From: Coffea arabica
Taxonomy: Eukaryota > Streptophyta > Magnoliopsida > Gentianales > Rubiaceae
DNA: 64,000 nucleotides
Direction of reading: 5' to 3'
NCBI RefSeq assembly: GCF_036785885.1
Contig: NC_092322.1
Coordinates: 19,552,466 to 19,616,465 of the forward strand
Shown: positions 47,107-58,711 of the stretch, one piece after another
Layout: the number at the start of each line of letters is the position of its first letter
How positions within the stretch are numbered: position 1 is the first letter of the stretch
Translations under genes and position numbers: made by a program
Notes under the pieces: model-generated
What the model was told of the DNA's origin: nothing
What the model saw: only the letters and a program-made list of their open reading frames with translations
Database searches by the model: none

Positions 47107-47433
47107 CCTGCAGTGAGGCAAGGGCATGTGGACTCTTAAGAAAGAATCGTACACTCCAAATTGAAGTGGGCTTGATGGAGTGGATGGGCTAGGGAAAGAA
47201 GTCCGATGTGGAAGAGATTCACAATTGAGGGGGAGATTGTTGGGATATCAAGTGTGAATCAATGTCTCACATCGGAAAGAGATGAGTAGAATGAGGAACA
47301 TATAAGTGGGAATGACCCATAGACTCAATGCCTTAAAGTTTTGGGTTGGATGTGGTGTCAAACCCATGGTTGTGGTTCCCATTCTAACTCATGGTTAAAT
47401 TCTCCCCGAGTTTGGCTTTCCCAGAGCCCAACA
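47107..47433 (+). mobile_element. 3' end of a different LTR retroelement (B)
   Basis: Internal tail 47107-47237 ends with the PPT TTGAGGGGGAGAT. LTR 47238-47433 (196 bases) runs TGTTGGGATATC to GAGCCCAACA, with short inverted ends TGTTGGG/CCCAACA. It is followed directly by host GTTTC (47434-47438), the same five bases that precede copia A on the far left. The rest of element B, including its other LTR, is absent. On the minus strand the PPR frame reads falsely through this LTR. Confidence 0.8.
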
Positions 47434-49451
47434 GTTTCCTCACTGCTGTGGCATCTTCCCACTTGCCAGCTTTAGAGTGCATATTAGACAGCATAACGTA
47501 AGGGACAGCATCTTTTGGCGTCAATTTAAACAGGACCGAAGCTGCCTTCTTTGCCAGGTCTATATTCCCATGTTTCCTACATGCAGTAAGGAAAACTTTC
47601 CAAACAGTCGCACTAGGCTCCACAACCATTTCATCAAGCAACTTTTCAGCTTCTAGCAGTTTTCCTGCACGTCCCAGAAGGTCAACGATACATGCATAGT
47701 GATCAGGACCAGGCCTTAGTCCATGAACATTTATCATGGATTCAAAATATCTACATCCCTGATCAACAAGCCCTGCATGGCTGTAAGCAAAAAGTAAGCC
47801 TATGAAAGTAATGAAATCTGGTTTTATGCCGCTGAGTATCATTTGGTCATACAACCCGAGAGACTCCTTTCCTTTACCATTCTGAGCATAACCAACTATA
47901 AGAGCAGTCCAAGTAACCACATTCCTGTTAGCCATTGACTTGAAAACTCTGCCGGCCTCGTCTAAGCAACCACAATTTGCATACATTGTCACAAGAGAGT
48001 TGTCAACCAGTAAGGATGACTGAAGTCCAGATTTCATGAAATTTGCATGAACTTGTTGTCCAAACTCTAGCAAAGCCAACTCTGCACAGGAACTGAAGAT
48101 GCTAGAAGTGATAACTTGGTCAGGTTCAACACCAGAATTTCTCATCTTGTGGAACAACTTCAGGGCTTCTTCATGGGAGCCATTATGAGCGCAACCAGTA
48201 ACAGCAGAGGTCCAAGAGATCACATCCCTGTCCAATATAGTGTTAAACACCTTAAATGCATAACTTAAATCTCCCTATTTTGCATACATATCCACAAGGG
48301 CATTGCCAATGAGATTATAGTCTTGAAAGGCAGTCTTGATCAATCGACAATGAACGGATTGTCCTATTTTCACATCTTTTTTGGAAGTAAGACAGTTCAA
48401 GATAGATGGGTAAGTGAAGTCATCAACTCCGATATCCCTCTCATGCATCACCTTAAATAATGACAATGCTACCTCTTCATACCCATTTTTCACATACCCA
48501 AGTATCAATGAATTCCAAGAAACCGCATGATCAGCTTCCATTGACTCCAATACCTTCCTAGCACTATGCAAGTCCCCACATTTAGCATACATGTCAATTA
48601 ATGCACTCTGAACAAAAATGTTTGCTTCAAAACCTTCACGAACAATGCAACAATGCACTTGTACCCCAAACCTAATTTCAGAAACAGCAGTACATGCTGT
48701 CAAAACTCCTGGAAAGGTATATTGATTTGCCTCAACCCCCTCCACCTTCATGCCTTTGAAACAATGAATTGTTTTGTGTGCATCACAATTCAGCGAAAAG
48801 CCATTAATCATAGCGGTCCAAGTAACATGATTTCTCCCGCTAGGCATCTCTTCAAATAGCAACTCAGCTTCCGTCACACACAAGCACTTTGCATACATAT
48901 CAATAAGGCCAGTGATTACAAATAAATTTGTGTCAAAATTGGTCTTAGTGGCATATCCATGGACCTGTTTGCCTTTCAAAAGCAAACCGTTTACAGAGCA
49001 CACCCTTAGAAGACTGCCTAATGTGTACTGATTCGGCTTGCAGCCCTCGCATTGCATCTCCCAAAACAACTGAAAACCTTCAGTTTCACACCCCTACTTG
49101 CAATACCCACAAATGGGGGATGACCAGGTGATTGAACTCTTATTTGGGGCATCATCAAACACTTTCTTTGCTTCAGTTAACCTCCCTAAATCAGCATACC
49201 CAGAAACCATAGTGTTCCAAGTGAACCCATCTCTCTTGGGGAATTTTCTCAAATAGTTTCCGTGCTTCGTCTATTCGGCTTGATCCCACCAGCTCATTCA
49301 AAGATCTATTGATGCCAAGCAATGAAGATTTAGTGCTTGCCAAGCTCGCAATGCTGCAAGCTTTAAGACTCAAATCGAAGCACCAATCTGGATAAGAAGA
49401 AGACTCTGTTAATAAACTATTGTACCGCGACCATAGTTTGTACATGAGCAC

Positions 49452-49729
49452 AGGCTTTTCTTTCTGCAGCCTCAGCCAGAAAAAATCGTTATTCGCTTGT
49501 CAGTCTAAGTGAAAGGCGTGAAACTAATCTCTAACTTGTCCTAACGACTTCAACTTACATTACAATGCCAATGTCTTGGCAAATTGGTCAGTGAAGAAGC
49601 TTAACGACTCAACAAGGGTCACGACTCACGATGACTCGAGTCCCTTGCGAGTCAAACTCAAGTTTTGTGAGCAATGCATCAAGGTTAAGCTGGAGTTTCA
49701 GTAATATTACTCGCTTGAGATTGAGTATC
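49452..49729. other. 5' flank of the PPR pseudogene
   Basis: No TATA box or upstream exon recognised. The stretch 49600-49680 has several GACTC/GAGTC motifs, perhaps the decayed end of a MITE. Confidence 0.35.
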
Positions 49730-49734
49730 TTTAT

Positions 49735-50225
49735 TGTTAGGTCTGACCCCAGAAAATTGATGAAAGGATTTTTGGCAACCCCAAAAGACAAATAACAAAG
49801 CAGAAATAAATAAAACAGGAACACAAGAATTTACGTGGTTCGGTCAAATCGACCTACATCCACGGGCGAAGGGGTAGTAGATTTACTATAACAAAAAGAG
49901 AGTGCAAAAGAGAGGGTACAAAACCTTAGGAAATAATTCCCAGGTCCAAAAAGCATCTAAACTGAAAACACAAAAGAGTCTAAATAGCACTAAATGCTTA
50001 ATGACCCAAAGGCCCATAACTTGCTCTTTTGCTTTGATGCCAAATCAAAACCTCTCTTAGGTTGGGGCGTGGGCCCCTAAAAACTCTCTTGGACTGGTGC
50101 ATATGGCACTTGGACTGGTACCCTTAGCACACTTAAACTCACTTAAATCCACTATATTTATAACTATCAAGAGGAGATACTTCTTTATAAAAATCCAAAT
50201 GTGGGATATAAAGACACACTCAATA
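49735..50225 (-). repeat. LTR a of the tandem array
   Basis: Plus strand starts TGTTAGGTCTGACCCC and ends ACACACTCAATA. It is the most diverged of the three copies. Confidence 0.85.
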
Positions 50226-50643
50226 AATCTCCACCTTGTCATGTATCCAACATCGACAAATACTAGATCAATAGCAAACAAGCTCCACCTTCTCCATAAA
50301 AATTCCAACGGATTTCAACGAACCACAAAAATCCCAACGAACCACAACAAGCCACCAACGAATCAAGATGCAAAAGGCTCAACAGGTCCCAACGGGCCAA
50401 ATCACACAAAAGGTTCAACAGATCCCAACGGGCTAAAAATCAGAAACATAGTAATCTTACTCCACCTTAATCTCAAAATCCTTAACGAGTTCTAACGGGT
50501 CAAATAACTCTTCTTCAAAACCCAATTGAACTCTAACGAAATTTTTTCTTTCATTTTCTGTAGCACCCAAAATCTGTTATTGTCATCAAGAACCCAATAT
50601 TTGACCATGACCCAAAACCTGAAGCTGAATCTAGAACCTGAAG

Positions 50644-50655
50644 CTCTGATACCAG
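50644..50655 (-). other. Primer binding site (tRNA-iMet type), internal unit 1
   Basis: Minus strand TGGTATCAGAGC, two bases from LTR b. The same site occurs in unit 2 at 51532-51543 next to LTR c. Confidence 0.8.
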
Positions 50656-50657
50656 TT

Positions 50658-51149
50658 TGTTAGGTCTGACCCCAGAAAATTGACGAAAAAGATTTTTGGC
50701 AACCCCAAAAGACAATAACAAAGCAGAAATAAATAAAACAGGAACATAAGAATTTAAGTGGTTCGGTCAAATCGATCTACATCCACGGGCGAAGGGGCAG
50801 CAGATTTACTATAATAGAAAGAGAGTGCAAAAGAGAGGATACAAAACCCTAGAAAATAATTCTCAGGTCCAAAAAGCACCTAAACTGAAAACACAAAAGA
50901 GCCTAAATAGCACTAAATGTTTAATGGCACAAAGGCCCATGACTTGCTCTTTTGGTTTGATGCCAAATCAAAACCTCTCTTAGGTTGGGGCGTGGGCCCC
51001 CTAAAAACCCTCTTGGACTGGTGCATATGGCACTTGGACTGGTACCCTTAGCACACTTAAACTCACTTAAATCCACTATATTTATAACTATCAAGAGGAG
51101 ATACTTCTTTATAAAAATCCAAATGTGGGATATAAAGACACACTCAATA
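50658..51149 (-). repeat. LTR b of the tandem array
   Basis: Central copy, nearly identical to LTR c except for a few sites near its right end. Confidence 0.85.
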
Positions 51150-51545
51150 AATCTCCACCTTGTCATGTATCCAACATCGACAAATACTAGATCAATAGCA
51201 AACAAGCTCCACCTTCTCCATAAAAATTCCAACGGATTTCAACGAACCACAAAAATCCCAACGAACCACAACAAGCCACCAACGAATCAAGATGCAAAAG
51301 GCTCAACAGGTCCCAACGGGCTAAAAATCAGAAACATAGTAATCTTACTCCACCTTAATCTCAAAATCCTTAACGAGTTCTAACTGGTCAAATAACTCTT
51401 CTTCAAAACCCAACTGAACTCTAACGAAATTTTTCCTTTCATTTTCTGTAGCACCCAAAATCTGTTATTGTCATCAAGAACCCAATATTTGACCATGACC
51501 CAAAACCTGAAGCTGAATCTAGAACCTGAAGCTCTGATACCAGTT

Positions 51546-52037
51546 TGTTAGGTCTGACCCCAGAAAATTGACGAAAAAGATTTTTGGCAACCCCAAAAGA
51601 CAATAACAAAGCAGAAATAAATAAAACAGGAACATAAGAATTTAAGTGGTTCGGTCAAATCGATCTACATCCACGGGCGAAGGGGCAGCAGATTTACTAT
51701 AATAGAAAGAGAGTGCAAAAGAGAGGATACAAAACCCTAGAAAATAATTCTCAGGTCCAAAAAGCACCTAAACTGAAAACACAAAAGAGCCTAAATAGCA
51801 CTAAATGCTTAATGGCACAAAGGCCCATGACTTGCTCTTTTGGTTTGATGCCAAATCAAAACCTCTCTTAGGTTGGGGCGTGGGCCCCCTAAAAACCCTC
51901 TTGGACTGGTGCATATGGCACTTGGACTGGTACCCTTAGCACACTTAAACTCACTTAAATTCACTATATTTATAGCTATCAAGAGGAGATACTTCTTTAT
52001 AAAAATTTCGATGTGGGATATAAAGACACACTCAATA
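51546..52037 (-). repeat. LTR c of the tandem array
   Basis: Right-hand copy. It is followed by host sequence TTTATGCATG instead of a PPT, marking the outer edge. Confidence 0.85.
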
Positions 52038-52042
52038 TTTAT

Positions 52043-52690
52043 GCATGTTAAGTAGAGTTTGAATATGATGATACTTGAGTTTAATTTAACTCGGTTACAT
52101 CCCCAATCGTTTTATCATGTCTTTCATTTTAATAATTTTCACGAAATTAAAAATTACGATGGAGCTAGCAGGAAATTAGCTTGGGTCTTGGGTTAGACAA
52201 GGAGAAAAGATGGCTAGGAATTCCCCAAAAAAACAAAAAAAATCCCCCAAAAATTCTGCAGCACTTGCATACAGCCTCAATTTAATAATAGTAACTTCTA
52301 TGTCATCTATATAATGGAGTACCCATCGAGAGAAAGTTCATATTTCCACCGATATTCGTTGACAGTTAGAGTTATATAAACAATCGAAGTTGGTCACTTA
52401 ACAATGATTAAATGATCATTAACTATATTAAATTATAAAGTTTGGATAGTCCAAATCTGTACTCCACAAGTCTCTCAACTTCTTTTGCAGACCTCTTTTA
52501 GTCACCATCAATATTTTGTTCCCACGTTTTGGTTGTTTATAATTTGCTGCAGACCGAATCAACCTTAAAAATGGTCTTTGGCAAGTCAATGCATAGCTCT
52601 TCGTGCCAAATTAATGGTCGTAAGCTAAACCACAATATGTAGAAAACTAGTTGAAACCTACCACAAAAACAAACTTGGTTGAGTTTTGTG
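52043..52690. other. Intergenic DNA, no gene seen
   Basis: AT-rich, no recognised feature. Confidence 0.45.
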
Positions 52691-52858
52691 GTTTTACTCT
52701 CTCTTCCACAGCAATCCTAACTTTATGAATAGCCTTTTTCATTAGGTAAACGGGGTCTTGCATGAAGGTTGGGTAGATTGCATGGTAAGATGGGATGAAT
52801 TGTGAATAGAAAATTTTGAATTCAAAACCTTTCACTTATCAAAAAAAAAAAAAAAAAA
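52691..52858 (+). mobile_element. Candidate SINE of the second family, copy 2
   Basis: Contains GGTTGGGTAGATTGCATGG and GAATTCAAAACCTTTCACTTA and ends in an A run (52840-52858). It resembles the minus-strand segments at 22735 and 59560. The 5' edge is a guess. Confidence 0.4.
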
Positions 52859-55301
52859 GGCCTAAAGAGATATCGTGTCCATTGTAACAAAAGCAGAAGG
52901 TTTGGGATCAAGGCCATGCGCATATAATAAATTCTAAGGGGTAAACAGGATACCTTAGAAAATTTTAGGGACTTCTAAGGTAATTTAACCACTGGCAAAA
53001 CATTTGTTATTTTTTGGCCCGGCAGCCCTTGGAGTTCTTTTTATTTACTAACAACCAGAGCAAGGAATTCAGCAAGAAAAAAAAAATTTCATTGAAATTC
53101 GGGCAGAACCATATAGAGGCCTGAGTAAATTTGTGACCCATTAGTTTTCATTGCGTTATTCTGACAATGTACATGGATGTTGAGAAACTTGTAATGATTT
53201 GAGTGGGGGATCAGACAAGACGTGTTCAAGATTTTGCATGAGATTTAGGACCTTCAAATATCCTGATAAGTACGTAGAAAGTATTTTGTTAGTCCCTTTG
53301 CCTTGAAGTAGGAACAAAAAAGACCAAAAAAAAAAAACATTGAATACGTAATTATATTAATGAGTATCCACAATATTTAATCAGTAAATACTAGACAAAC
53401 CATGAAGCCAGTTAAAAATAAAAATAAGATTCTCGACATTGAATTATCATTCATGCACACAAAATAAACAAGAGCAAAAGCACATCCAAATACAGGACAT
53501 GGCAAATGGCAGCTGAATTGGCTGACAGAAAATTGAGATATAACATGAAGAATATGGTGAATTTCAGTCAAACCTGGAAAAGCACACTCTACTTGCTGGA
53601 TGGATGCGTAAAAACCCGGAAACCATCCTGATAAATTCTTGCAGATAGCTGGTGTTGCCTGAATTCGTGGCAATGGATCTCAAGATGGCAGGCAGGGAAT
53701 TCATTTGGACTATAAGGGAAAACGCCAGAAAAATCTCCATTTTGACTGATGAAACTATCTCTTACGGCCATGTTTGTATATCAGAGATGAATTTGAAGAA
53801 GCTATATATCTCTTAGGTTTGTTGTTAATGGTAATGGGAATACTATTTGTAAGGGGAGCAAATGCCCTCCAGGTCGGAAATAGAAAGGCCTTTAGCTTTC
53901 TTCAAATTTTCTCTAATTTCTTTTTGTCTTGACACCATGAGAAAGTACATATTAGTGCTGAGAAACGATCGAAACAGACAAAACAAGAAAGTTACCCATT
54001 CCCGTATATGCATTTCTATTTGCTGGAACAAACTCAGAGGCCACAGCACTGAGAACATTGCGCAATAGGAAGCTCAACGGAGGAGCATTTTGCAGAAAAC
54101 GTTAATCTGATACCCATCAAGCTAGTGAATAATGAATCTAGCCAATTCTCTTTTTGCTTCTTTGGCGATTTTTTTTATGATACCTTATAGTTCAAAAAAT
54201 GACAAAAACAAGACAAATAATAAAGTTATCATGTCTTTTAGGCTTGAGAACGTTCTCTTTTAGTACATGCATGCAATTCATCGGCTCAATTTAACAATAT
54301 CTTTGCTTGCCAATTCTTTTCTAAATTTTGACGTGGGTTTTCTTTTGGAATCCCATTTGTTATTTCAGGCATTGTTTTTATCATATCTATGTATCTCCTA
54401 TATATCTTTCTTCATCAACAAGTACTCAATTAAATATATCCAACCTCAGAGTCCAAAAGATCACTAGATCAATAGGATCATTCCGTGCGATCCATTTTCG
54501 CTTGCATGCAAAACAAAAGTTGGAGCTGAAGATCATCAAAATCTAGTTATATATAAGACTACATTATTTGCTGAAGACATACTTGAACAATTTTTCTTTA
54601 TGAAAATATATAAAGACATTGAAGGCAACCAATTAACTTTCCCTAATATCAAGTAGTATACCTTCATGGCTCAAGAAATAGTATTTAAAAAGTATTTCTT
54701 ACCAACATTAATGCATGCTTTGGCATCAAACATGATGATAAGCATTCTCAATATATCATTTGTATTTCACAATAATTTAGGATATATAGCAAACATTATG
54801 TATTCATATATCTTACAAACAGCGGTTGCATAGCAAACTTCATTCATAACTTTCAATTATACATATCAAATACATCCATTTCATTCGTATTTCACAATTC
54901 AGGATGTATAGCAAATACTATCGTATCTTACAATGGAAAATGCATAGCAAACCCGGATTCTTTCACAACTTCCATATACAAAATATTGGAGGATAGCTAT
55001 ATATTAGCAAGCACCAAGCAACGTCATAACTTGCAAATTTACGAGGACGGGTAGCAAGTAGCACGTAGCAAGCACTGGCAGCATCTTCAGTGGTAACATA
55101 TCGATTTATCTCCCACTTTTATTTAGACGTTTTGGGGTTTTTCTTATACCTCCACACTTTGATAGCAACAAAGAGTCGACATATTATAGTAGTACTTTAC
55201 GATTCAAGAGAGGGTGGCGACTAGAAGGAGTATGACCATCTTTTGATGGAGGGCTGATTGAGGAATCAAGATCATGCTTTCTTGGGAAAAAAAAAAGCAA
55301 T
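52859..55301. other. Intergenic DNA, no supported gene
   Basis: A minus-strand ATG at 53771 opens a 60-codon ORF (MAVRDSFISQNGDFSGVFPY) overlapped in another frame by a longer hydrophobic ORF to 53377. Neither matches a family I know, so a small or spliced gene is possible but unsupported. The rest is AT-rich, and phrases such as TTCGTATTTCACAAT recur near 54750-54900. Confidence 0.35.
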
Positions 55302-55814
55302 TCAGTTTAAGCGATAAGAAAGATATATTCCAAGAAGGCTTAAGGCATAGATAGACCAGGATATTAGCTTAAGCCAAAGGGGGAAAAACATGGTTGTGGC
55401 AAGGAAAAACAAGGTGGCTCCAAAGAAGACCCAGGCATATTGTAGCACAAGACCCAGAGCAGGATTGGAGTTCCTAGATATGTAGACGGATAGAAAGAGA
55501 GCGGTGAAGCATAATATTAACATGAGACAAGCCAAGTGGAAGGCTATTGGAATATGGTTCAGATTCTGGATCTTTATCATTGGAATATTGATTGCTGCGA
55601 AGCAAAATCCCAAAATCAACAGGTGCTGATCTTGTTGATTATTTGGGGCAAAACCTAAACGTGGTGGTGGTGCAGGTACAACGTTAGCAGGAAATAGTTG
55701 CTCATGCAACTGAGGAGGAAAAACTATGACTTGAACGTACCTCAGAGACTGCTCTACCATTCTTTTGGTTGATGTATATAAACTTGCAACATAGTTTGCT
55801 GCTTTATCTCCCAT
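55302..55814 (-). CDS. Small four-helix membrane protein, unknown function
   Basis: An intact 170-residue ORF from the ATG at 55814 (MGDKAANYVASLYTSTKRMV). Residues 1-65 are soluble and include a short proline run (VVPAPPPRLGF). Four hydrophobic segments follow at about 68-84, 88-112, 119-147 and 149-168, so I infer a four-helix integral membrane protein. I do not recognise the family; it somewhat resembles uncharacterised plant membrane proteins. A TATA-like TATATATATA lies 53-62 bases upstream of the ATG, which supports a real single-exon gene. The stop is followed by an A/T-rich flank. No neighbour suggests a role. Confidence 0.6.
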   Translation of the reverse strand: MGDKAANYVASLYTSTKRMVEQSLRYVQVIVFPPQLHEQLFPANVVPAPPPRLGFAPNNQQDQHLLILGFCFAAINIPMIKIQNLNHIPIAFHLACLMLILCFTALFLSVYISRNSNPALGLVLQYAWVFFGATLFFLATTMFFPLWLKLISWSIYALSLLGIYLSYRLN

Positions 55815-55866
55815 TGTTCAAGTCTAGTAGTCAAGAATGTCTGAGCAATTTTAGCTTCAGGTCACC

Positions 55867-55876
55867 TATATATATA
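55867..55876 (-). promoter_or_regulatory. TATA-like element upstream of the membrane protein gene
   Basis: TATATATATA about 53 bases upstream of the ATG at 55814, the normal place for a plant core promoter with a short leader. Confidence 0.45.
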
Positions 55877-58315
55877 CATACTGCTTAAACCCTAGGACGG
55901 AAACCACCTTATTACGTTTCTTTAAGAATTGTCAAAAAGAACTTCAAGATGGTTAACTATCAACCATTATCATCTAAACAGTAAAGTTTTACATTTCTGT
56001 GTCCAAACGAAAGGATTAACGGGGAACTGTTTGTCATGCAATAAAAATTAGATGCAAATGAACGCTTAAAATTTATCTGCTGTTGACTATTGAATTATTG
56101 ATAATAATGGAGCACTATTTATCTTATCAATGGTTTTTTGGAAGGAAAAGTTGCCCAAATTGTCTGTTAGATTGTTACATCTATGATTATCCTTTCTCTA
56201 ATTTCTCACAATTAAAGTGATGCATATGCACAGAAGATTATTACTCGAACCAGGAATAAGTGGATCAACTTTCCTTGTCAAGCTTCATAAACGAGTTCAA
56301 TCAATACTGCAAATAACGTACAGAGATGGAACATAAATCCTAAGGTTTCGTTTGGTTTGGTTCTGTCAGTAACAAGCACTATATCTAATTATGCATGGCC
56401 AAGAAACGGAAAGGACACATCAAACTCTTATCAGTTATGTTGATTACAGTTGTTTTCTCTCCCCGTTCTGGGGTTACATATATACCCGTTTGCTAGAATT
56501 CAGTTAATAAAATTCAACTCCTTTTGCTAGAATTTTGCTAGCGAACACACAACAATTATATTCATCTCCTTTTTTTTTTTTGTAAAATTGAAGATTTTCT
56601 TTTTTTTTTTTCGATGCTTAGAAGTAGATTATTGTTTAGAACCCTTGCTAATGAGTCATAATGATATTTTAACTCTTGTAATTATTTATTTATTTGTTTG
56701 TAAGTACAATATCTATACTATACACAATAGGAGAGCTTCCATTCGATGTAATCAATTCATGTCACTTAATGGTATATCAAAAATATCCTCTAAAATTACT
56801 TTTCAAGCTACTCAAGTTACCTCTTTTTCTCTACCATGATCTTAAGTACATCCACTTATTGACATCTCCTCTTTTTTCTCTACCATGAATTTAAATACAA
56901 TAACTTCCTATAAAATAAAAAAAAAAAGAATAGAATTTATAGATTTTTGAGAAAAGCACACATATGCTCTAACATGATTTTAAATATAATAGTTGATCAT
57001 AAAAAAATATAATTATATATTTTTGAAATAAGCACAGATGTAAGATGTGTCAAAATCTAGCACTAGTTATTTATTATTACCATTAGGGCATAAAATTACT
57101 TTAAGAAGCCAGTAGTTGCCAGTACTTTAAGAATCGCAAACGTATAATAAATTGGTAGAATACTAACAGAGCGCAAACAGTGAAGGCGGGAACATCGTAC
57201 TCATTAACGTTAATGTGTGTCGTACAAAGATTTCATATTTATTTTTTTAAAAAATAAAAAGTGCAGCAATTAGCCATTATCTCATGAATGAATTTTTAGT
57301 TTCCAGTGAAGCTAATAAATGTAACAACGCAACAATTAGATAATTTTACTTTTGCAAGAGAGATAAACCATAAGTAAAATTAATTCATGAAAGAAAGTTA
57401 AATACTAAAAAGGGTAAAATTAAACTATTTATTGACCTATCATTTATCTTCAATTAGGCATATCACTTGGTCAATAGAAAGTAATTAATTTTACACACAT
57501 AAAGAGACACACATATACATATACACATATTTAGTTTCAAAGTCGTTTGTGGAGACTAATAGACTGGCAACTATTATGGAAGGTGTGCGTTTGAACATAT
57601 GTGAGAGACATGAAATAGTGTGTATAAGTTGTTTTGTCTGTGAGGTCGAAGAAAGGGTTTTTATATGTGTTAATAGATAAAAAGTGAATGCAATGTTTGC
57701 CACAAGAAAAAGAGTGTATTTATTTATGGGTCCGTGGGTATGTAAGGGCGTGGGTGTATGTGCATGTGTGTGTAAGAGAAAAAGGGAGGGTGAGAGCTTG
57801 TCCGTGTGTATGTTGGTTTGTTAGGTGATTAATTAGGGACAACTTAAATTTATATGGGTCATTTTTGCATCTGTATGGCCAGGTGGTGATTCAGTTATCG
57901 TCAGTTCTCCGTGATCCTGTTAAGTTAACTCCTTAGTATAAATTAGAATAAGAGCAGGAGTAAGCGTATATGGTGATAATAGATTAAAAAAAATTAATTA
58001 GAGAGAGAGTAAGAGATATGTATGAGTAAAGAGAAGTGTATGGTTGTATGTGACAGAAGAGTTTGTGGAATAGAGATAAATTGATAGTTGACTACTATTA
58101 AATTAGCACAAATTGCAAAAATTCAGTGATAAATTTAGACTTAAAGGTGTTGTATACAAACTGAATGATTATTTAGTCAGATTTAAGAAAAGATGAATAA
58201 GAAAAAAAAAACACTTTAATCATTAGATAAACGATTATTGGGGTTGTCAATACCCCATCTAAGAAAACAACTACTTTTAAACAAGAAGTTAACCATTTGA
58301 AATATTAACAAGAGA
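55877..58315. other. AT-rich intergenic DNA, no gene seen
   Basis: Contains T runs (56570-56610), CA/TG-rich stretches (57490-57530 and 57720-57800) and only short ORFs without domains. Confidence 0.45.
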
Positions 58316-58711
58316 TAGTATTGCAAATGAACTGAGTTGAACCAGTTTCGGTCTAATTAAGTTGAACTCAACTTTTGACACACTTGTACTTGACCTCGAA
58401 ATCAATGAATTTCTAGTATAAAACTCAAGTTTAAGCTAATTGAATTCAGAACACAAAAATAATCGTATTTGATAAAATGGATAAAAATAACATTTCACTC
58501 TAGAAAATGCAAAAACTAAAATTAACGAGTAATAAATGTATATTATGAGCCTTGTAGCATATGAGTCCAATATATCTAGATTCGAACTTCGTTCGAAAGC
58601 TCACTTCACTTGAGCTATTCAAACCTCGACTTTGATCACTGAGCTCGACTTGAGCCTTGACCGAACTGATTTGCGAGCTTTCCTAAATCAGTTCCATCAT
58701 TTGCAGCCTTA
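58316..58711. mobile_element. Candidate hAT-like MITE with GAGCTCGA-type motifs
   Basis: The left end TAGTATTGCAAATGAACTGA and the complement of the right end TAAGGCTGCAAATGATGGAA are imperfect inverted repeats. The interior has repeated CTCGACTTGAGC/CTTGAGCT motifs typical of some plant hAT MITEs. No exact 8-bp duplication, so the call is weak. Confidence 0.4.

Larger units (their letters stand above)
41949..49445 (-). pseudogene. PPR protein of the DYW class, split by a 5-kb insertion
   Basis: The likely first ATG is at 49445 (MYKLWSRYNSLL). The host frame runs 49445-47434 and resumes at 42390-41949. Around ten PPR repeats of the PLS type are visible (LIDMYAKCLCVTEAELLFEE, ALIDMYAKCGDLHSARKV, NSLVTMYANCGCLDEAGRVF), then the E domain (EPGYSWLEMNGKVHRF) and a DYW deaminase-like domain with HSEK and CGDCH zinc ligands, ending CSCGDYY rather than DYW. 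Such proteins edit C to U in organelle RNA. Lesions: a 2-base deletion near 49232, TAG at 49094, TAG at 48275, TAG at 42276 and the insertion at 42391-47433. Not functional as it stands. Confidence 0.9.
49735..52037 (-). mobile_element. Tandem LTR-internal-LTR-internal-LTR array of a small non-autonomous retroelement
   Basis: Three LTRs of about 491 bases alternate with two internal regions of 432 and 396 bases. On the minus strand each internal starts with a primer site (TGGTATCAGAGC, complementary to initiator tRNA-Met) next to an LTR ending in AGACCTAACA. It ends with the purine tract CAAGGTGGAGATT before the next LTR. The internals have no coding domain, so the element is TRIM-like or a deletion derivative. 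TTTAT lies outside both ends (49730-49734 and 52038-52042), consistent with one original insertion. The second internal lacks 36 bases between repeats of CCCAACGGGC. Confidence 0.88.

Noticed and set aside
47384..47433. C-terminal 17 codons of the PPR frame (GSGKAKLGENLTMS)
   Set aside because: These codons are read-through into the LTR of element B; host homology ends at the GTTTC target bases.
53377..53771. Two overlapping minus-strand ORFs considered as a small gene
   Set aside because: They use different frames, have no known domain and no splice model that I can support.
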